DNA from: Parvibaculum sp.
GTDB lineage: Bacteria > Pseudomonadota > Alphaproteobacteria > Parvibaculales > Parvibaculaceae
Assembly: GCF_030694575.1 (NCBI RefSeq)
Contig: NZ_JAUYUS010000057.1
Span: 1-33,125, forward strand
Length of the DNA stretch: 33,125 nucleotides
Direction of reading: 5' to 3'
The notes beneath the pieces were generated by a model. The model ran no database searches. It worked only from the letters and a program-made list of their open reading frames with translations, and had not been told where the DNA came from. The position numbers and the translations under genes are program-made. Shown here piece after piece: positions 1 to 9,776 of the stretch. Numbering within the stretch: the first letter of the stretch is position 1; every line of letters starts with the position of its first letter.

Positions 1-785
1 GCCATGTCGTAGACGAAGACCTCGTTCCAGACCGTGGCGAGGCTGAAGGGTATGCCCTCGCCTTCCACAAAATGTTCGACGGGGACTGCATAAGGGCTGT
101 TCCAGAAGGCATCGAAGCTGGCGGACACTTCCTTCGTCAGCGGGCCGGCGATGACGACGTCGAGGTCGAGGAAATAATGCGCCGCGTCGAGCGCGAAATA
201 GGTGTCGTTCACATTGCGCCCGCCGACAATGGCGACCGTGTTGTCGACGGCGATGATCTTGTTGTGCATGCGCTGGTTGAGGCGGGGAAAGTCGATCAGC
301 GCTTCGCCGTAGCGCAGGTAGCGCGGCCAGAAGGAGGTACGGAAGGCATTGTAGATGCGCACGTCGATATTGGGATGGTTCACGATCTGCTTGAGCGGCT
401 CGGCGCTGCCGTCGACGAGATAGCCGTCGACCAGCGCGCGGACATGCACGCCCCGCTCCGCCGCGCGGAACAGCGCCTCGCTGATCGCGCGACCGCTGCC
501 GTCGAAATCCCAGATGTAATATTGAAGGTCGATGGTGTGCGCCGCCGACTCGATGGCGAGAAGGCGCGTCTCATAAGCATCGAGCCCGCCTTCAAGAAAG
601 AAGAAGCCGGAGTGCCCCTCCGCGGCTTCCTCCGGCGGCACCAACGCATGCCAGAGTGCCGTCTCTTCCGGCTCGGCCAGCGCAGCGCCGGGCGCCAGCG
701 ACGGGTCCTGCCGCACCGACGCACAGGCGCCGAGCAGCGGCAGCGAAAGCCCGAAAAGGACCGGCAGGAAGGCGAGGCGTTTCAT
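1..785 (-). CDS. Phospholipase D-like lipoprotein, 3' end cut by window edge
   Basis: The minus-strand frame opens at an ATG (783-785) behind a GGGGGG ribosome site. It begins with a lipoprotein signal: a short basic start, a hydrophobic stretch and the lipobox LLGAC at about residues 17-21, so the product should be anchored in the envelope. At about residues 75-90 there is the phrase TIDLQYYIWDFDGSGRAI, typical of PLD/cardiolipin-synthase-like proteins. At about residue 165 there is one HKD motif, MHNKIIAVDNTVAIVGGRN. Proteins of this family carry two HKD motifs and act on phosphodiester bonds, usually of phospholipids. The second motif would lie beyond base 1, so only the N-terminal half (about 261 residues) is visible. 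The exact substrate cannot be read from the sequence. It is divergent from the amidohydrolase gene at 957. Confidence 0.85.
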   Translation of the reverse strand, partial: MKRLAFLPVLFGLSLPLLGACASVRQDPSLAPGAALAEPEETALWHALVPPEEAAEGHSGFFFLEGGLDAYETRLLAIESAAHTIDLQYYIWDFDGSGRAISEALFRAAERGVHVRALVDGYLVDGSAEPLKQIVNHPNIDVRIYNAFRTSFWPRYLRYGEALIDFPRLNQRMHNKIIAVDNTVAIVGGRNVNDTYFALDAAHYFLDLDVVIAGPLTKEVSASFDAFWNSPYAVPVEHFVEGEGIPFSLATVWNEVFVYDM

Positions 786-956
786 CCATTTCCCCCCACG
801 AACGTCCCGCGCTGCCCCGCGCGGTTCCCTTCACATAACGTCCAGGGCAGGGGATGGCTCCATGGCAGGCGGCCCCGGCCCTTCCATCCCTTGCCCCAAT
901 GACAGGCTGCAGGCAAACTGCCGGAAAGGACAGAAAATTCAGGGAGAATTCGCATC

Positions 957-2681
957 ATGGCGCAGCATGACCTCGTGATCCGCGGCGGCACGATTGTGGA
1001 CGGAACGGGCGCGAAGCCCTTTACCGGCGATGTGGCTATCGATGGCGGCACGATTTCGGCCGTGGGCAAGGTGGAGGGCAAGGGCAAGCGCGAGATCGAC
1101 GCGAAGGGCCTTCTCGTGACGCCGGGCTTCGTCGACATCCACACCCATTACGACGCGCAGGCGACCTGGGACCCCTGGCTCACGCCCTCCTCGCAGCATG
1201 GCGTGACGACGGTGGTGATGGGCAATTGCGGCGTCGGCTTCGCGCCGGTGAAGCCGGAAGCGCGGAACGAGCTGATCGACCTCATGGAAGCGGTGGAGGA
1301 CATTCCGGGCGCGGCGATGCATGAAGGCATCAAATGGGAATGGGAGAGCTTCCCGGAATTCCTCGACGCGCTGGACAAGCGCCGCTTCGCCGCCGATATC
1401 GGCACGCAGATGCCGCATTGCGCGCTGCGCGTCTATGTGATGGGCGCGCGCGGCATCGACAACGAAGCGGCGACGCCAGACGACATCGCGCAGATGCGCG
1501 ACCTCACCTATGAGGCGATGAAGGCGGGCGCGCTCGGCTTCTCGACCTCGCGCACGGATTTGCACAACACGCTGAAGGGCGACCCCGTGCCCGGCACGCT
1601 GGCCGCGACCGACGAACTCTTCGGCATTGCGGATGCGCTGAAGGAACATGGGTCGGGCGTCTTCCAGATCGCGGCGACGCATCGCGAGATGGAACAGGAA
1701 TTCGACTGGATGCTGCGGATGGCGAAGGAGACCGGCCGCATGGTCACCTTCCAGGTGCAGCAGATCGACGAGGCGCCGGACCTCTACAAGAAGATGCTCG
1801 GCCATCTCGACGAGGCGCGAGCCGAAGGCGTGACCAATATTCGCGGCCAGCATTCGGGGCGGCCGGTCGGCCTGCTCATGGGCTGGCAGACATCCGTGCA
1901 TCCCTTCATCGGCTTCCCGGAATACCGGCCTTACGCGCAGATGCCTTTTGCAGAGCGGATCGAGAATCTGAAGGATCCGGAGGTGCGCGCCGAAATCACC
2001 GGCGGAAAAAACGTCGACAAGCTCGGCGCCTTCGGCACCTTCATCACGACGTCCTTCCACAAGATGTATCCGATGGGCGAGCACGAGAATTACGAGCCCG
2101 CGCCGGAGGATTCGATTGCCGCCGTCGCGAAGCGCGAAGGCAAGACGCCGGCCGAAGCCGCCTATGACGCGATGATGCTGAACGAGGGACAGGCAATGCT
2201 CTATTTCCCGCTGTTCGGCTATTCGACCAATGACTGCACGGCCATCGAAGAGGCCCTGCGCCACCCGCAGGCGGGGCTGAGCCTCGCCGATGGCGGCGCC
2301 CATGTCGGCGCGATCTGCGACGGCGGCACGCCGACCTTCATGCTGACGCATTGGGCGCGCGACCGCACACGGGGGCCGAAGCTCTCCATCGAGGAGATCA
2401 TCCGTATCCAGACGAAGGACACGGCGGAACAATACGGGCTCTACGACCGGGGCGTGCTGAAGCCCGGCATGAAGGCCGATGTGAACGTGATCGATTTCGA
2501 GAACCTCACCTTCACGCATCCAGAAATGCGCTTCGACCTGCCGGCCGGCGGCCGCCGCCTCTGGCAGGGCGCGAAGGGATACCGCGCGACGGTGCTTTCC
2601 GGTGTCGTCGTGGCGGAGAATGACGAACCGACGGGCGAGTTGCCGGGGCGGCTCATTCGCGGGGTGCAGACGGCAGCCTAG
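957..2681 (+). CDS. N-acyl-D-amino-acid deacylase-family amidohydrolase
   Basis: The product has 574 residues and starts at an ATG preceded by AGGGAG. It opens with the beta-strand signature of amidohydrolases (DLVIRGGTIVDGTG). The metal motif HTHYD follows at residues 62-66, and MGNCGVGFAP contains the cysteine (C91) that bridges metals in D-aminoacylases. Later histidines lie in IAATHREMEQEF and IRGQHSGRP, and the catalytic aspartate is probably in LADGGAHVG. This is the full ligand set of the D-aminoacylase branch, which hydrolyses N-acyl-D-amino acids. Many proteins of this length in Proteobacteria have no tested substrate, so the family is sure and the substrate is not. No signal peptide is visible. 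The gene stands alone between a divergent lipoprotein gene and a palindromic repeat element. Confidence 0.88.
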   Translation: MAQHDLVIRGGTIVDGTGAKPFTGDVAIDGGTISAVGKVEGKGKREIDAKGLLVTPGFVDIHTHYDAQATWDPWLTPSSQHGVTTVVMGNCGVGFAPVKPEARNELIDLMEAVEDIPGAAMHEGIKWEWESFPEFLDALDKRRFAADIGTQMPHCALRVYVMGARGIDNEAATPDDIAQMRDLTYEAMKAGALGFSTSRTDLHNTLKGDPVPGTLAATDELFGIADALKEHGSGVFQIAATHREMEQEFDWMLRMAKETGRMVTFQVQQIDEAPDLYKKMLGHLDEARAEGVTNIRGQHSGRPVGLLMGWQTSVHPFIGFPEYRPYAQMPFAERIENLKDPEVRAEITGGKNVDKLGAFGTFITTSFHKMYPMGEHENYEPAPEDSIAAVAKREGKTPAEAAYDAMMLNEGQAMLYFPLFGYSTNDCTAIEEALRHPQAGLSLADGGAHVGAICDGGTPTFMLTHWARDRTRGPKLSIEEIIRIQTKDTAEQYGLYDRGVLKPGMKADVNVIDFENLTFTHPEMRFDLPAGGRRLWQGAKGYRATVLSGVVVAENDEPTGELPGRLIRGVQTAA

Positions 2682-2690
2682 CCGCCGGGA

Positions 2691-2853
2691 CCACCCTCCC
2701 CCTGTGGGAGGGTCGAAATTTGCGAGCGCAGCGAAGGAAATTTCGGGGAGGGGGACGCCGCCATCGGCAAGGAGCGCGCTTTCCGTTTCCCCCGCTTACC
2801 CCTCCCCTAAAAATCCTTGCGGATTTTTAGACCCTCCCACAGGGGGAGGGTGG
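2691..2853. repeat. 163-bp palindromic repeat element (MITE-like)
   Basis: The stretch is bounded by a perfect 24-bp inverted repeat (2691-2714 and 2830-2853, beginning CCACCCTCCCCCTGTGGGAG). Inside are smaller palindromes: GAAATTT...AAATTTC near 2714-2745 and CTAAAAATCC/GGATTTTTAG near 2808-2830. The layout suggests a short non-autonomous element or an extragenic palindrome. Similar CTCCCC-rich palindromes are common between genes in Alphaproteobacteria. It sits between the ends of two convergent genes and may also serve them as a terminator. Confidence 0.75.
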
Positions 2854-2882
2854 CAGCGAAGAGACTTTGGGCTTTTCCAGCG

Positions 2883-3413
2883 TTACGGTTTCCCGCGCCC
2901 GAGAAAGGCGGCCAGCGCGGCCCAGGGCTCGATGCTCCAGCTTCGCCGCGCGGCGCCGGAGGGGGACGAGAGCACGAAGACCTCCGGGAAGCCGGGGCGG
3001 CGCGGCTGATGGCCGTGGAGAATGCGGCCTGTCGGCACGCCCATCCAGACGCTCGCCGCCTTCTTCGACGTGAAGGCGACGGCGCGCGGGCGGCAGCGCA
3101 GGATTTCCCTCTCGAAACGCTCGACCTCGAACAGCGCCGGATCGATCTCGTGATCCATGCCGGAAGCGCGCTTCGCCATGTCGGTGAAGCCGATGCCGAG
3201 ATGGATGAGTTCGGCATATTCATGCGGCTGGTAGAGGCGCGGCGTGATGCCCACCTCAAAGAGCGCCGGCCAGAAGCGGTTGCCGGGATGCGCGTAATAG
3301 GCGCCGACGGCGGCGGAGCGGCGCGACGGCGCCGTGCCGACAAAGACGACATCGAGGCCGGGCACGAGAACGTCCGGCAATTTCTCGCCGCGCGTGTTTC
3401 GCCGGAAGGTCAT
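2883..3413 (-). CDS. Mug/TDG-family DNA glycosylase, motif I variant
   Basis: The product has 176 residues. It shows the Mug/TDG layout: LPDVLVPGLDVVFVG, then a motif I region, AVGAYYAHPGNRFWPALFE, the phrase LGIGFTDMAKRAS, and a C-terminal motif II, VLSSPSGAARR. Enzymes of this family flip out and excise uracil or thymine from mismatched DNA. Motif I normally reads GINPG, whose asparagine activates the water; here it reads GTAPS (about residues 26-30), so alanine sits in place of that asparagine. Motif II normally reads NPSG and here is SPSG. The protein may be weak, have a different specificity, or belong to a divergent UDG branch. It starts at ATG 3411-3413 and converges with the amidohydrolase gene. 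Confidence 0.82.
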   Translation of the reverse strand: MTFRRNTRGEKLPDVLVPGLDVVFVGTAPSRRSAAVGAYYAHPGNRFWPALFEVGITPRLYQPHEYAELIHLGIGFTDMAKRASGMDHEIDPALFEVERFEREILRCRPRAVAFTSKKAASVWMGVPTGRILHGHQPRRPGFPEVFVLSSPSGAARRSWSIEPWAALAAFLGRGKP

Positions 3414-3540
3414 GCGTCAACCCGCTTGTACGGTGTTCGAGGCGGGAGCGGGATCAGTCATATTTCTCGAGACGTTGAGGCGGGATGGAGAAAGTCCGGA
3501 CGATCCGCATTTGGCGATGAAACCTTTATCGTCCGCCCAC

Positions 3541-3628
3541 GGACCCCGGCTTTCGCCGGGGTGACACTGTTTTTTGTGGGCAGTCATCAAACCAAGAATG
3601 TCACCCCCGGGCTTGACCCGGGGGTCCA
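3541..3628. repeat. Pair of REP-like palindromes, head to head
   Basis: The copy at 3541-3566 has arms ACCCCGGC/GCCGGGGT and ends GTGACA. The copy at 3599-3628 begins TGTCACCC, has arms ACCCCCGGG/CCCGGGGGT and ends GGTCCA. The second is the first in opposite orientation, about 32 bases away, so together they can form a larger cruciform. Palindromes of this GTCACCCCCGGG type are frequent between genes in Alphaproteobacteria. Confidence 0.75.
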
Positions 3629-3703
3629 GGGTGAGGGACGGAAGTGCCGGCGGTTTTTGCTGGCGCCAAGAGAGTTTTTTCCTGACGCCGCTAACGCGGC
3701 TCC

Positions 3704-3749
3704 TGGATTGCCGGCCTCCTTGATTATTAAGGAGGGCCCGGCAATGACA
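3704..3749. repeat. REP-like palindrome downstream of thiC
   Basis: The sequence begins TGGATTGCCGGCCTCCTT and returns as AAGGAGGGCCCGGCAATGACA around a short AT-rich loop. The ends (TGGA...TGACA) match those of the copy at 3541-3566, so it looks like a third, longer variant of the same repeat. Confidence 0.65.
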
Positions 3750-3776
3750 AAGGAGGGGACAAACAGAGTGTCGTCC

Positions 3777-5651
<1,875 letters not shown>

Positions 5652-6026
5652 TTACTCCTTGGCGCCTTTGAGCGCGACGGCGGCGACGAGGCCGGCAAGC
5701 GCCGTCGCGAAGGCGACGCCGATGATCGTGGTCAGGAAATCGAAGGGAATGTTGGTCGTGGCGGCGGCCGCCGCCGTCGGCTCGATGAGCTTGCCGAAGA
5801 AACTCGGATAGAGCATGCCGGCGGTGGCGCCCCAGGCGCCCGCGAAGGCGGCGCGGCGCGCGATCGTGTCTTTCGCCATCAGGAAGGCGGTGACGACAAG
5901 CGGAATACCGATGAAGAAATCGTCGGCGACGAAAAGGAAGGGCCGGCCCATGCCCCAGCTTCGGATCGTCTCGCCGATCATCAGCGAGGCACCGAGGAGC
6001 CCCGCAATCCAGCGCCAGTAGATCAT
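5652..6026 (-). CDS. Small membrane protein between TPP riboswitch and thiC
   Basis: The product has 124 residues and about four hydrophobic segments (roughly residues 5-20, 38-52, 62-78 and 95-118). I do not recognise a family. It lies directly downstream of the TPP riboswitch and three bases ahead of thiC, so it is almost certainly co-transcribed with thiC and switched off by thiamine pyrophosphate. That position is common for thiamine or pyrimidine-precursor transporters, but at this size a transport role is only a guess; a partner subunit is also possible. The start ATG (6024-6026) is preceded by a GGAG-containing site. Confidence 0.8.
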   Translation of the reverse strand: MIYWRWIAGLLGASLMIGETIRSWGMGRPFLFVADDFFIGIPLVVTAFLMAKDTIARRAAFAGAWGATAGMLYPSFFGKLIEPTAAAAATTNIPFDFLTTIIGVAFATALAGLVAAVALKGAKE

Positions 6027-6090
6027 CGCTCCGTCTCCATGAATGGCGGATCGCGACGGAAAAAGGGCGGGATGTGAAATGACAACAAGA

Positions 6091-6188
6091 CTCCCGTCCC
6101 TTCGCCGGCATGACCCGGATCAGGTTCTAAGGGTGGTGGGCCCGCGTCAGGACCATCTCAGCCGGCTGCAGCCGGCCCCCCTCGGAAT
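6091..6188 (-). promoter_or_regulatory. TPP riboswitch (THI element)
   Basis: Read on the minus strand, the conserved aptamer blocks are present in order: GAGGGG, a hairpin ending GGCTGAGA, CCCTTAGAACCTGATC, then ATGCCGGCGAAGGGA. The closing stem P1 can form between TTCCG (6183-6187) and CGGGA (6092-6096). The aptamer lies about 65 bases upstream of the small membrane-protein gene that precedes thiC. Binding of thiamine pyrophosphate would lower expression of both genes. Confidence 0.95.
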
Positions 6189-6255
6189 GGAGCGAGTGTG
6201 ACTCCTCGCGCGTTTGAGGTAAAGGGTTAGCGGGGCCAAATCAGGGAGAGACGAC

Positions 6256-7320
6256 ATGGACAAGACAGCAGCGCTGACCGGGCTTCTGGGCATCGACCTG
6301 CCGATCCTGCTGGCGCCCATGGCGGGCGCCTCGACGCCGGAACTGGCGGCAGCCGTGTCGAATGCGGGCGGCCTCGGCGCGCTCGGCACGGCGATGATGA
6401 AGCTGGAACAGGTGCGCCAGGAGACGGCGACGCTGCGCCAGCTCACCAACCAGAGCTTCAACCTCAATTTTTTTGTCCATGACGAGCCGAAACTCGGCGG
6501 CTACGACGCGGGGCCCATGCAGCAGGCGCTGGCGCCCTTTTATTCGGAGCTTGGCCTCGGCGGCGTGCCCGCGCCTTCCGTGCCCGCGCCCGCCTTCAAC
6601 GAGGAGATGCTGGCGCTGCTGCTGGAGCTCAGACCGCGCGTGGCGAGCTTCCATTTCGGCTTACCCGCGCCGGAGACCGTCGAGCGGCTGAAGGAAGCGG
6701 GCATGGCGGTGATCGGCAGCGCGACGACGGCCGCGGAAGCGCGCGCGCTCGAAAGCGGCGGCGCTGATGCCATCATTGCGCAGGGCCACGAGGCGGGCGG
6801 ACATCGCGGCACGTTTCTCGATCATGTCGATCTCGGCACGGTGGGCACCATAGCGCTGGTGCCGCAGGTCGTGGACGCGGTGGATGTGCCGGTGATCGCG
6901 GCGGGCGGCATCGGCGACGCTCGGGGCATCGCCGCCGCCTTCATGCTGGGCGCGGCCGGCGTGCAGCTCGGCACGGCCTATCTCGCCTGCCCGGAAGCGA
7001 ACGTGCATCCCGTTCACCGCAAGGCACTGGCGGAAGCCTCCGACCATTCGACGGTGGTGACGAAACTTTTCTCCGGCCGTCCGGCCCGCGCGATCCGCAA
7101 CCGGCTGACGGAAGACCTGCATGCGCATGAGCGCCACGCGGCGCCCTTCCCAGCGCAACGGCCGATGGTGGCGCAACTAACGACCGCGAGCGCGAAGGCG
7201 AACCGCGCGGAGCTGATGCAGCTCTGGTCCGGACAGGCGGCGCGGCTGTCGAAGGCGGAACCGGCAGCGGAGAAGACCGTGCGGCTGATGAAAGAGGCGT
7301 ATAGATTGATGGGGCGGTAG
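6256..7320 (+). CDS. Nitronate monooxygenase (2-nitropropane dioxygenase family)
   Basis: The product has 354 residues, normal for the class I family. These FMN enzymes oxidise alkyl nitronates such as propionate 3-nitronate, giving protection from nitro toxins. Visible blocks are LPILLAPMAGASTPELAAAVSNAGGLGALG at the N-terminus, QGHEAGGHRG around residue 175 with the catalytic histidine, and the phosphate-binding region PVIAAGGIGDARG followed by GAAGVQLGTAYLACPEA. It starts at an ATG behind AGGGAGAG. It is divergent from the TPP-controlled thiamine unit, and a MAPEG gene follows 24 bases downstream and could share its transcript. Confidence 0.92.
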   Translation: MDKTAALTGLLGIDLPILLAPMAGASTPELAAAVSNAGGLGALGTAMMKLEQVRQETATLRQLTNQSFNLNFFVHDEPKLGGYDAGPMQQALAPFYSELGLGGVPAPSVPAPAFNEEMLALLLELRPRVASFHFGLPAPETVERLKEAGMAVIGSATTAAEARALESGGADAIIAQGHEAGGHRGTFLDHVDLGTVGTIALVPQVVDAVDVPVIAAGGIGDARGIAAAFMLGAAGVQLGTAYLACPEANVHPVHRKALAEASDHSTVVTKLFSGRPARAIRNRLTEDLHAHERHAAPFPAQRPMVAQLTTASAKANRAELMQLWSGQAARLSKAEPAAEKTVRLMKEAYRLMGR

Positions 7321-7344
7321 GACAAAGCAATGGGGGGAACGCCA

Positions 7345-7761
7345 ATGACCGTCGAAATCGCAATGCTGTTCTGGGCCGCCGTGCTCGGGCTCGTGCAGGT
7401 GGGCGCGCAGAGCTTCGCCTACAAGGCCCAGGAGGGGAACGCCTATACCGTCGGCGCACGGGACGAGCACCGGCCTGCGACAGGCCTTGCGGGCCGCATG
7501 GAGCGCGCGCTCCGCAACTTCCTCGAAACCTTCCCGATTTTCGCGGCCGTGATCCTCGCCGTCTATGCAACCGAACGCTCGAACCAGTGGAGCGAGATCG
7601 GCGCGCAGGTCTATTTCTGGGGCCGGCTCGCCTACCTTCCGGCCTATGCCATCGGCCTGCCCTGGGTGCGGACGGTCATCTGGCAGATCGCCACCATCGG
7701 CATCGTGCTTTGCATGGTGCCGCTGTTCGACCGGGCGCTGCTGACCGTGCTGATGGAATAG
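7345..7761 (+). CDS. MAPEG-family membrane protein, first copy
   Basis: From the chosen ATG (7345) the product has 138 residues. An earlier in-frame ATG at 7330 would add five residues, but the run GGGGGGA at 7332-7338 makes a ribosome site for the later one. MAPEG features are present: a hydrophobic first helix, the phrase GRMERALRNFLETFPIFAAVIL (second helix with its conserved Arg/Asn/Glu), and the later GAQVYFWGRLAYLPAYAIG. The family contains membrane glutathione transferases and eicosanoid enzymes. The bacterial members are mostly uncharacterised and sit in the inner membrane with four helices. A second MAPEG gene follows at 7896. Confidence 0.88.
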   Translation: MTVEIAMLFWAAVLGLVQVGAQSFAYKAQEGNAYTVGARDEHRPATGLAGRMERALRNFLETFPIFAAVILAVYATERSNQWSEIGAQVYFWGRLAYLPAYAIGLPWVRTVIWQIATIGIVLCMVPLFDRALLTVLME

Positions 7762-7895
7762 TTCACCCGCCCGAAGGGGCGGCGGCGTGAGCGAGGTGTG
7801 ATTCGTTTCCGTCCACGGATGAAGTTCCGGGGTGCGCGGAGCCCCGAATCGGGCCTAATCTCAATTCCGGTGGCAACCACTGGGGAGGAAAACCC

Positions 7896-8297
7896 ATGAC
7901 TATGGAACTCTGGTCGCTCGTCTGGGGCGGCGTACTTCTTTTCATACTGATCGCGCTTTCGGCCAATGCCAACGTCTCGGCGATGGGCATGGGCTGGGGC
8001 ATCGGCAATCGCGACGTGCCGGCAACGACGACAGGCTGGGGCGCACGCGCGCGCCGCGCCTATCTCAACCATCTCGAAAACCTGCTGATCTACGCCGCGA
8101 TCGCGATACCGGCGCATCTCGCCGGCGTGAGCACGGAACTGAGCATCCTCGGCGCGCAGATTTTCATCATCGCGCGCATCCTCTACGCGATCGTCTATGT
8201 GGCCGGGCTGACGGTGGCGGGCATCCGCACCATCTGCTGGCTCGGCGGCGTAATCGGCTACGCGCTGATCTTCGTCGCGTTGCTGCAGAACACCTGA
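7896..8297 (+). CDS. MAPEG-family membrane protein, second copy
   Basis: The product has 133 residues, starting at an ATG behind GGGGAGG. The layout is the same as in the gene upstream: a first helix, then ARARRAYLNHLENLLIYAAIAI (matching RMERALRNFLETFPIFAAVIL in the neighbour), then LGAQIFIIARILYAIVYVAG. The two are clearly paralogous but well diverged, so the duplication is old. The function is unknown beyond the MAPEG fold. A strong terminator follows 20 bases after the stop codon. Confidence 0.88.
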   Translation: MTMELWSLVWGGVLLFILIALSANANVSAMGMGWGIGNRDVPATTTGWGARARRAYLNHLENLLIYAAIAIPAHLAGVSTELSILGAQIFIIARILYAIVYVAGLTVAGIRTICWLGGVIGYALIFVALLQNT

Positions 8298-8317
8298 CAG
8301 AACGTACACGGATAAAA

Positions 8318-8348
8318 GAAGGGCGCCGGTGGAAACACCGGCGCTTTC
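8318..8348. terminator. Bidirectional intrinsic terminator
   Basis: A 9-bp perfect stem GCGCCGGTG/CACCGGCGC (8323-8331, 8336-8344) encloses a GAAA loop. On the plus strand it is followed by TTTCTT, on the minus strand by CCTTCTTTTAT. It serves the convergent MAPEG and lipase-like genes. Confidence 0.9.
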
Positions 8349-9692
8349 TTATTCTGCCAGCACCTTGAGATCGATCTTGCCGTCAAGTTCGATCAACCGC
8401 ATCCGCATTGCGGTCCTGCTCGGCCAGCTCCCCAAGGCGCGCATATAAGCCACCCGGAAATCACTATCATTCGTGTAGGCAAGTGCGTGACCCGTTTTAG
8501 TCTTTACCACGTTGTGCGGTATATCCGGAATTTCCTTGTCCGGCGCATGCTCGCCACTACGAAATGCCAGCTCGCGCAGAACTTCATGGATATGCCCGAA
8601 AGAACCGGACGAACGAAACTTCGCATACTGATCACGGGAAATCGTCACATACCCTCCGCGCCTGAGGGAGCCACCATCTGTGGAAACATAGACGCTGCGC
8701 GGCATTCCCTGCTTGTTCTTGCCTGCGGGAAGCAGCGCAATGCCTTCCGGGACGCGAGAACTCGGCATGAGAAACGGCGACGCAAGCGCGCCCTTCTGCT
8801 CTGCCGATGAGAGACCGAGATGCGGGATCGCTTTCACATAATCGTCGAGCGCAGCTTCCAGAAGCGGCGTATGGCGATAGATCATGTGACTCTCGATGGC
8901 GTCGCCATGCACCTTTCCGAGTTCGAATACGCTCGCGGCCGGCCGGGCACCCGCAAGCTTTGCGACATCGCCGAAGGTCGTCAGGATCGAGATATCATGT
9001 GCATCGAGCAGCAGGTGGCTGTAGACCGCGCCGACAAGCGGGATGAGCGTTACGCCACCTCCCTCGGCCGGCGGCGACCAGCCGACAACGCAGCCGAGAG
9101 GCGCGCCCATACGATCCCGCCGCCGCTTGAGGGCAATACAAACAAGCGCGCCAAGCGAATGGCCGGTGAGGTCGGTGATGGCGGCAATGTCGTCCGGCTT
9201 GACGCCGCGCTTCGGCGCTTCCTCGAGGGTAAAATCTGCAAGAAATCCCTCAACCGCATCGATCTGACGCAACAGGGCACCGCGCGGATTGGCAGACGGA
9301 TCGAAGAAGTTATCGAAATTGGCAAGAATATCGTGCCAGGACTCACCCTTGCTGCCGCCCGACATCGCCGTACCGTCGACGCAAAGAACATATCGTCCCG
9401 TGAGGCGGTCGCGCACAATGCACATATCGGCACCGGTCGGATTGCCCTGCGTGCCACTTCTTCGGGTGGCGAGGATCGGTCCGTAGCGCTGCTGAAGAAT
9501 TCCGGCTGCACGGTTGCCCCAAAGGGCGTTGCGCTTGAGATCTTTCGGCACACGGCGGACGAGTTCATCCATCACCCACCCGGCCGCCCCGGACCCGTCA
9601 CCGAAGTCGCCTTTGGCAAGGCCGTTCGAGTAGACGATTTCCGACAGCAGCGCCTTGTCGCGCGCCTCAATGAGATTGAGCGGCTTTGCCAT
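8349..9692 (-). CDS. Lipase-like alpha/beta hydrolase
   Basis: The product has 447 residues. The nucleophile elbow TGHSLGALVCIAL places a serine at about residue 179 in the GxSxG context used by class 3 lipases, and YVLCVDGTAMSGG upstream resembles the strand that supplies the oxyanion hole. No signal peptide or membrane segment is visible, so the protein is probably cytoplasmic unless exported by another route. The C-terminal 150 residues have no recognised motif. The substrate is unknown. The start ATG (9690-9692) has a strong GGGGAGGGAG site, and a small hairpin (9703-9719) lies just upstream of it. It follows purA on the same strand with an 84-base gap. Confidence 0.75.
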   Translation of the reverse strand: MAKPLNLIEARDKALLSEIVYSNGLAKGDFGDGSGAAGWVMDELVRRVPKDLKRNALWGNRAAGILQQRYGPILATRRSGTQGNPTGADMCIVRDRLTGRYVLCVDGTAMSGGSKGESWHDILANFDNFFDPSANPRGALLRQIDAVEGFLADFTLEEAPKRGVKPDDIAAITDLTGHSLGALVCIALKRRRDRMGAPLGCVVGWSPPAEGGGVTLIPLVGAVYSHLLLDAHDISILTTFGDVAKLAGARPAASVFELGKVHGDAIESHMIYRHTPLLEAALDDYVKAIPHLGLSSAEQKGALASPFLMPSSRVPEGIALLPAGKNKQGMPRSVYVSTDGGSLRRGGYVTISRDQYAKFRSSGSFGHIHEVLRELAFRSGEHAPDKEIPDIPHNVVKTKTGHALAYTNDSDFRVAYMRALGSWPSRTAMRMRLIELDGKIDLKVLAE

Positions 9693-9776
9693 GTCTCCCT
9701 CCCCGGTCTTCCCGACCGGATTAAGACTAGCAGAGGAAAACCGTCCGGGTAAGGAGTTAGTGACGAGACATGAAAC

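Larger units (their letters stand above)
3414..3776. other. Spacer without genes, rich in REP-like palindromes
   Basis: No coding region is supported in these 363 bases between the start of the glycosylase gene and the end of thiC. The stretch holds three REP-like palindromes, listed separately. The hairpin at 3704-3749, just past the thiC stop codon, could end thiC transcription, but it is not followed by a clear T run. Confidence 0.7.

Noticed and set aside
939-2519. A 526-codon open frame on the minus strand opposite the amidohydrolase
   Set aside because: The plus-strand product has all family motifs; the antisense product has none.
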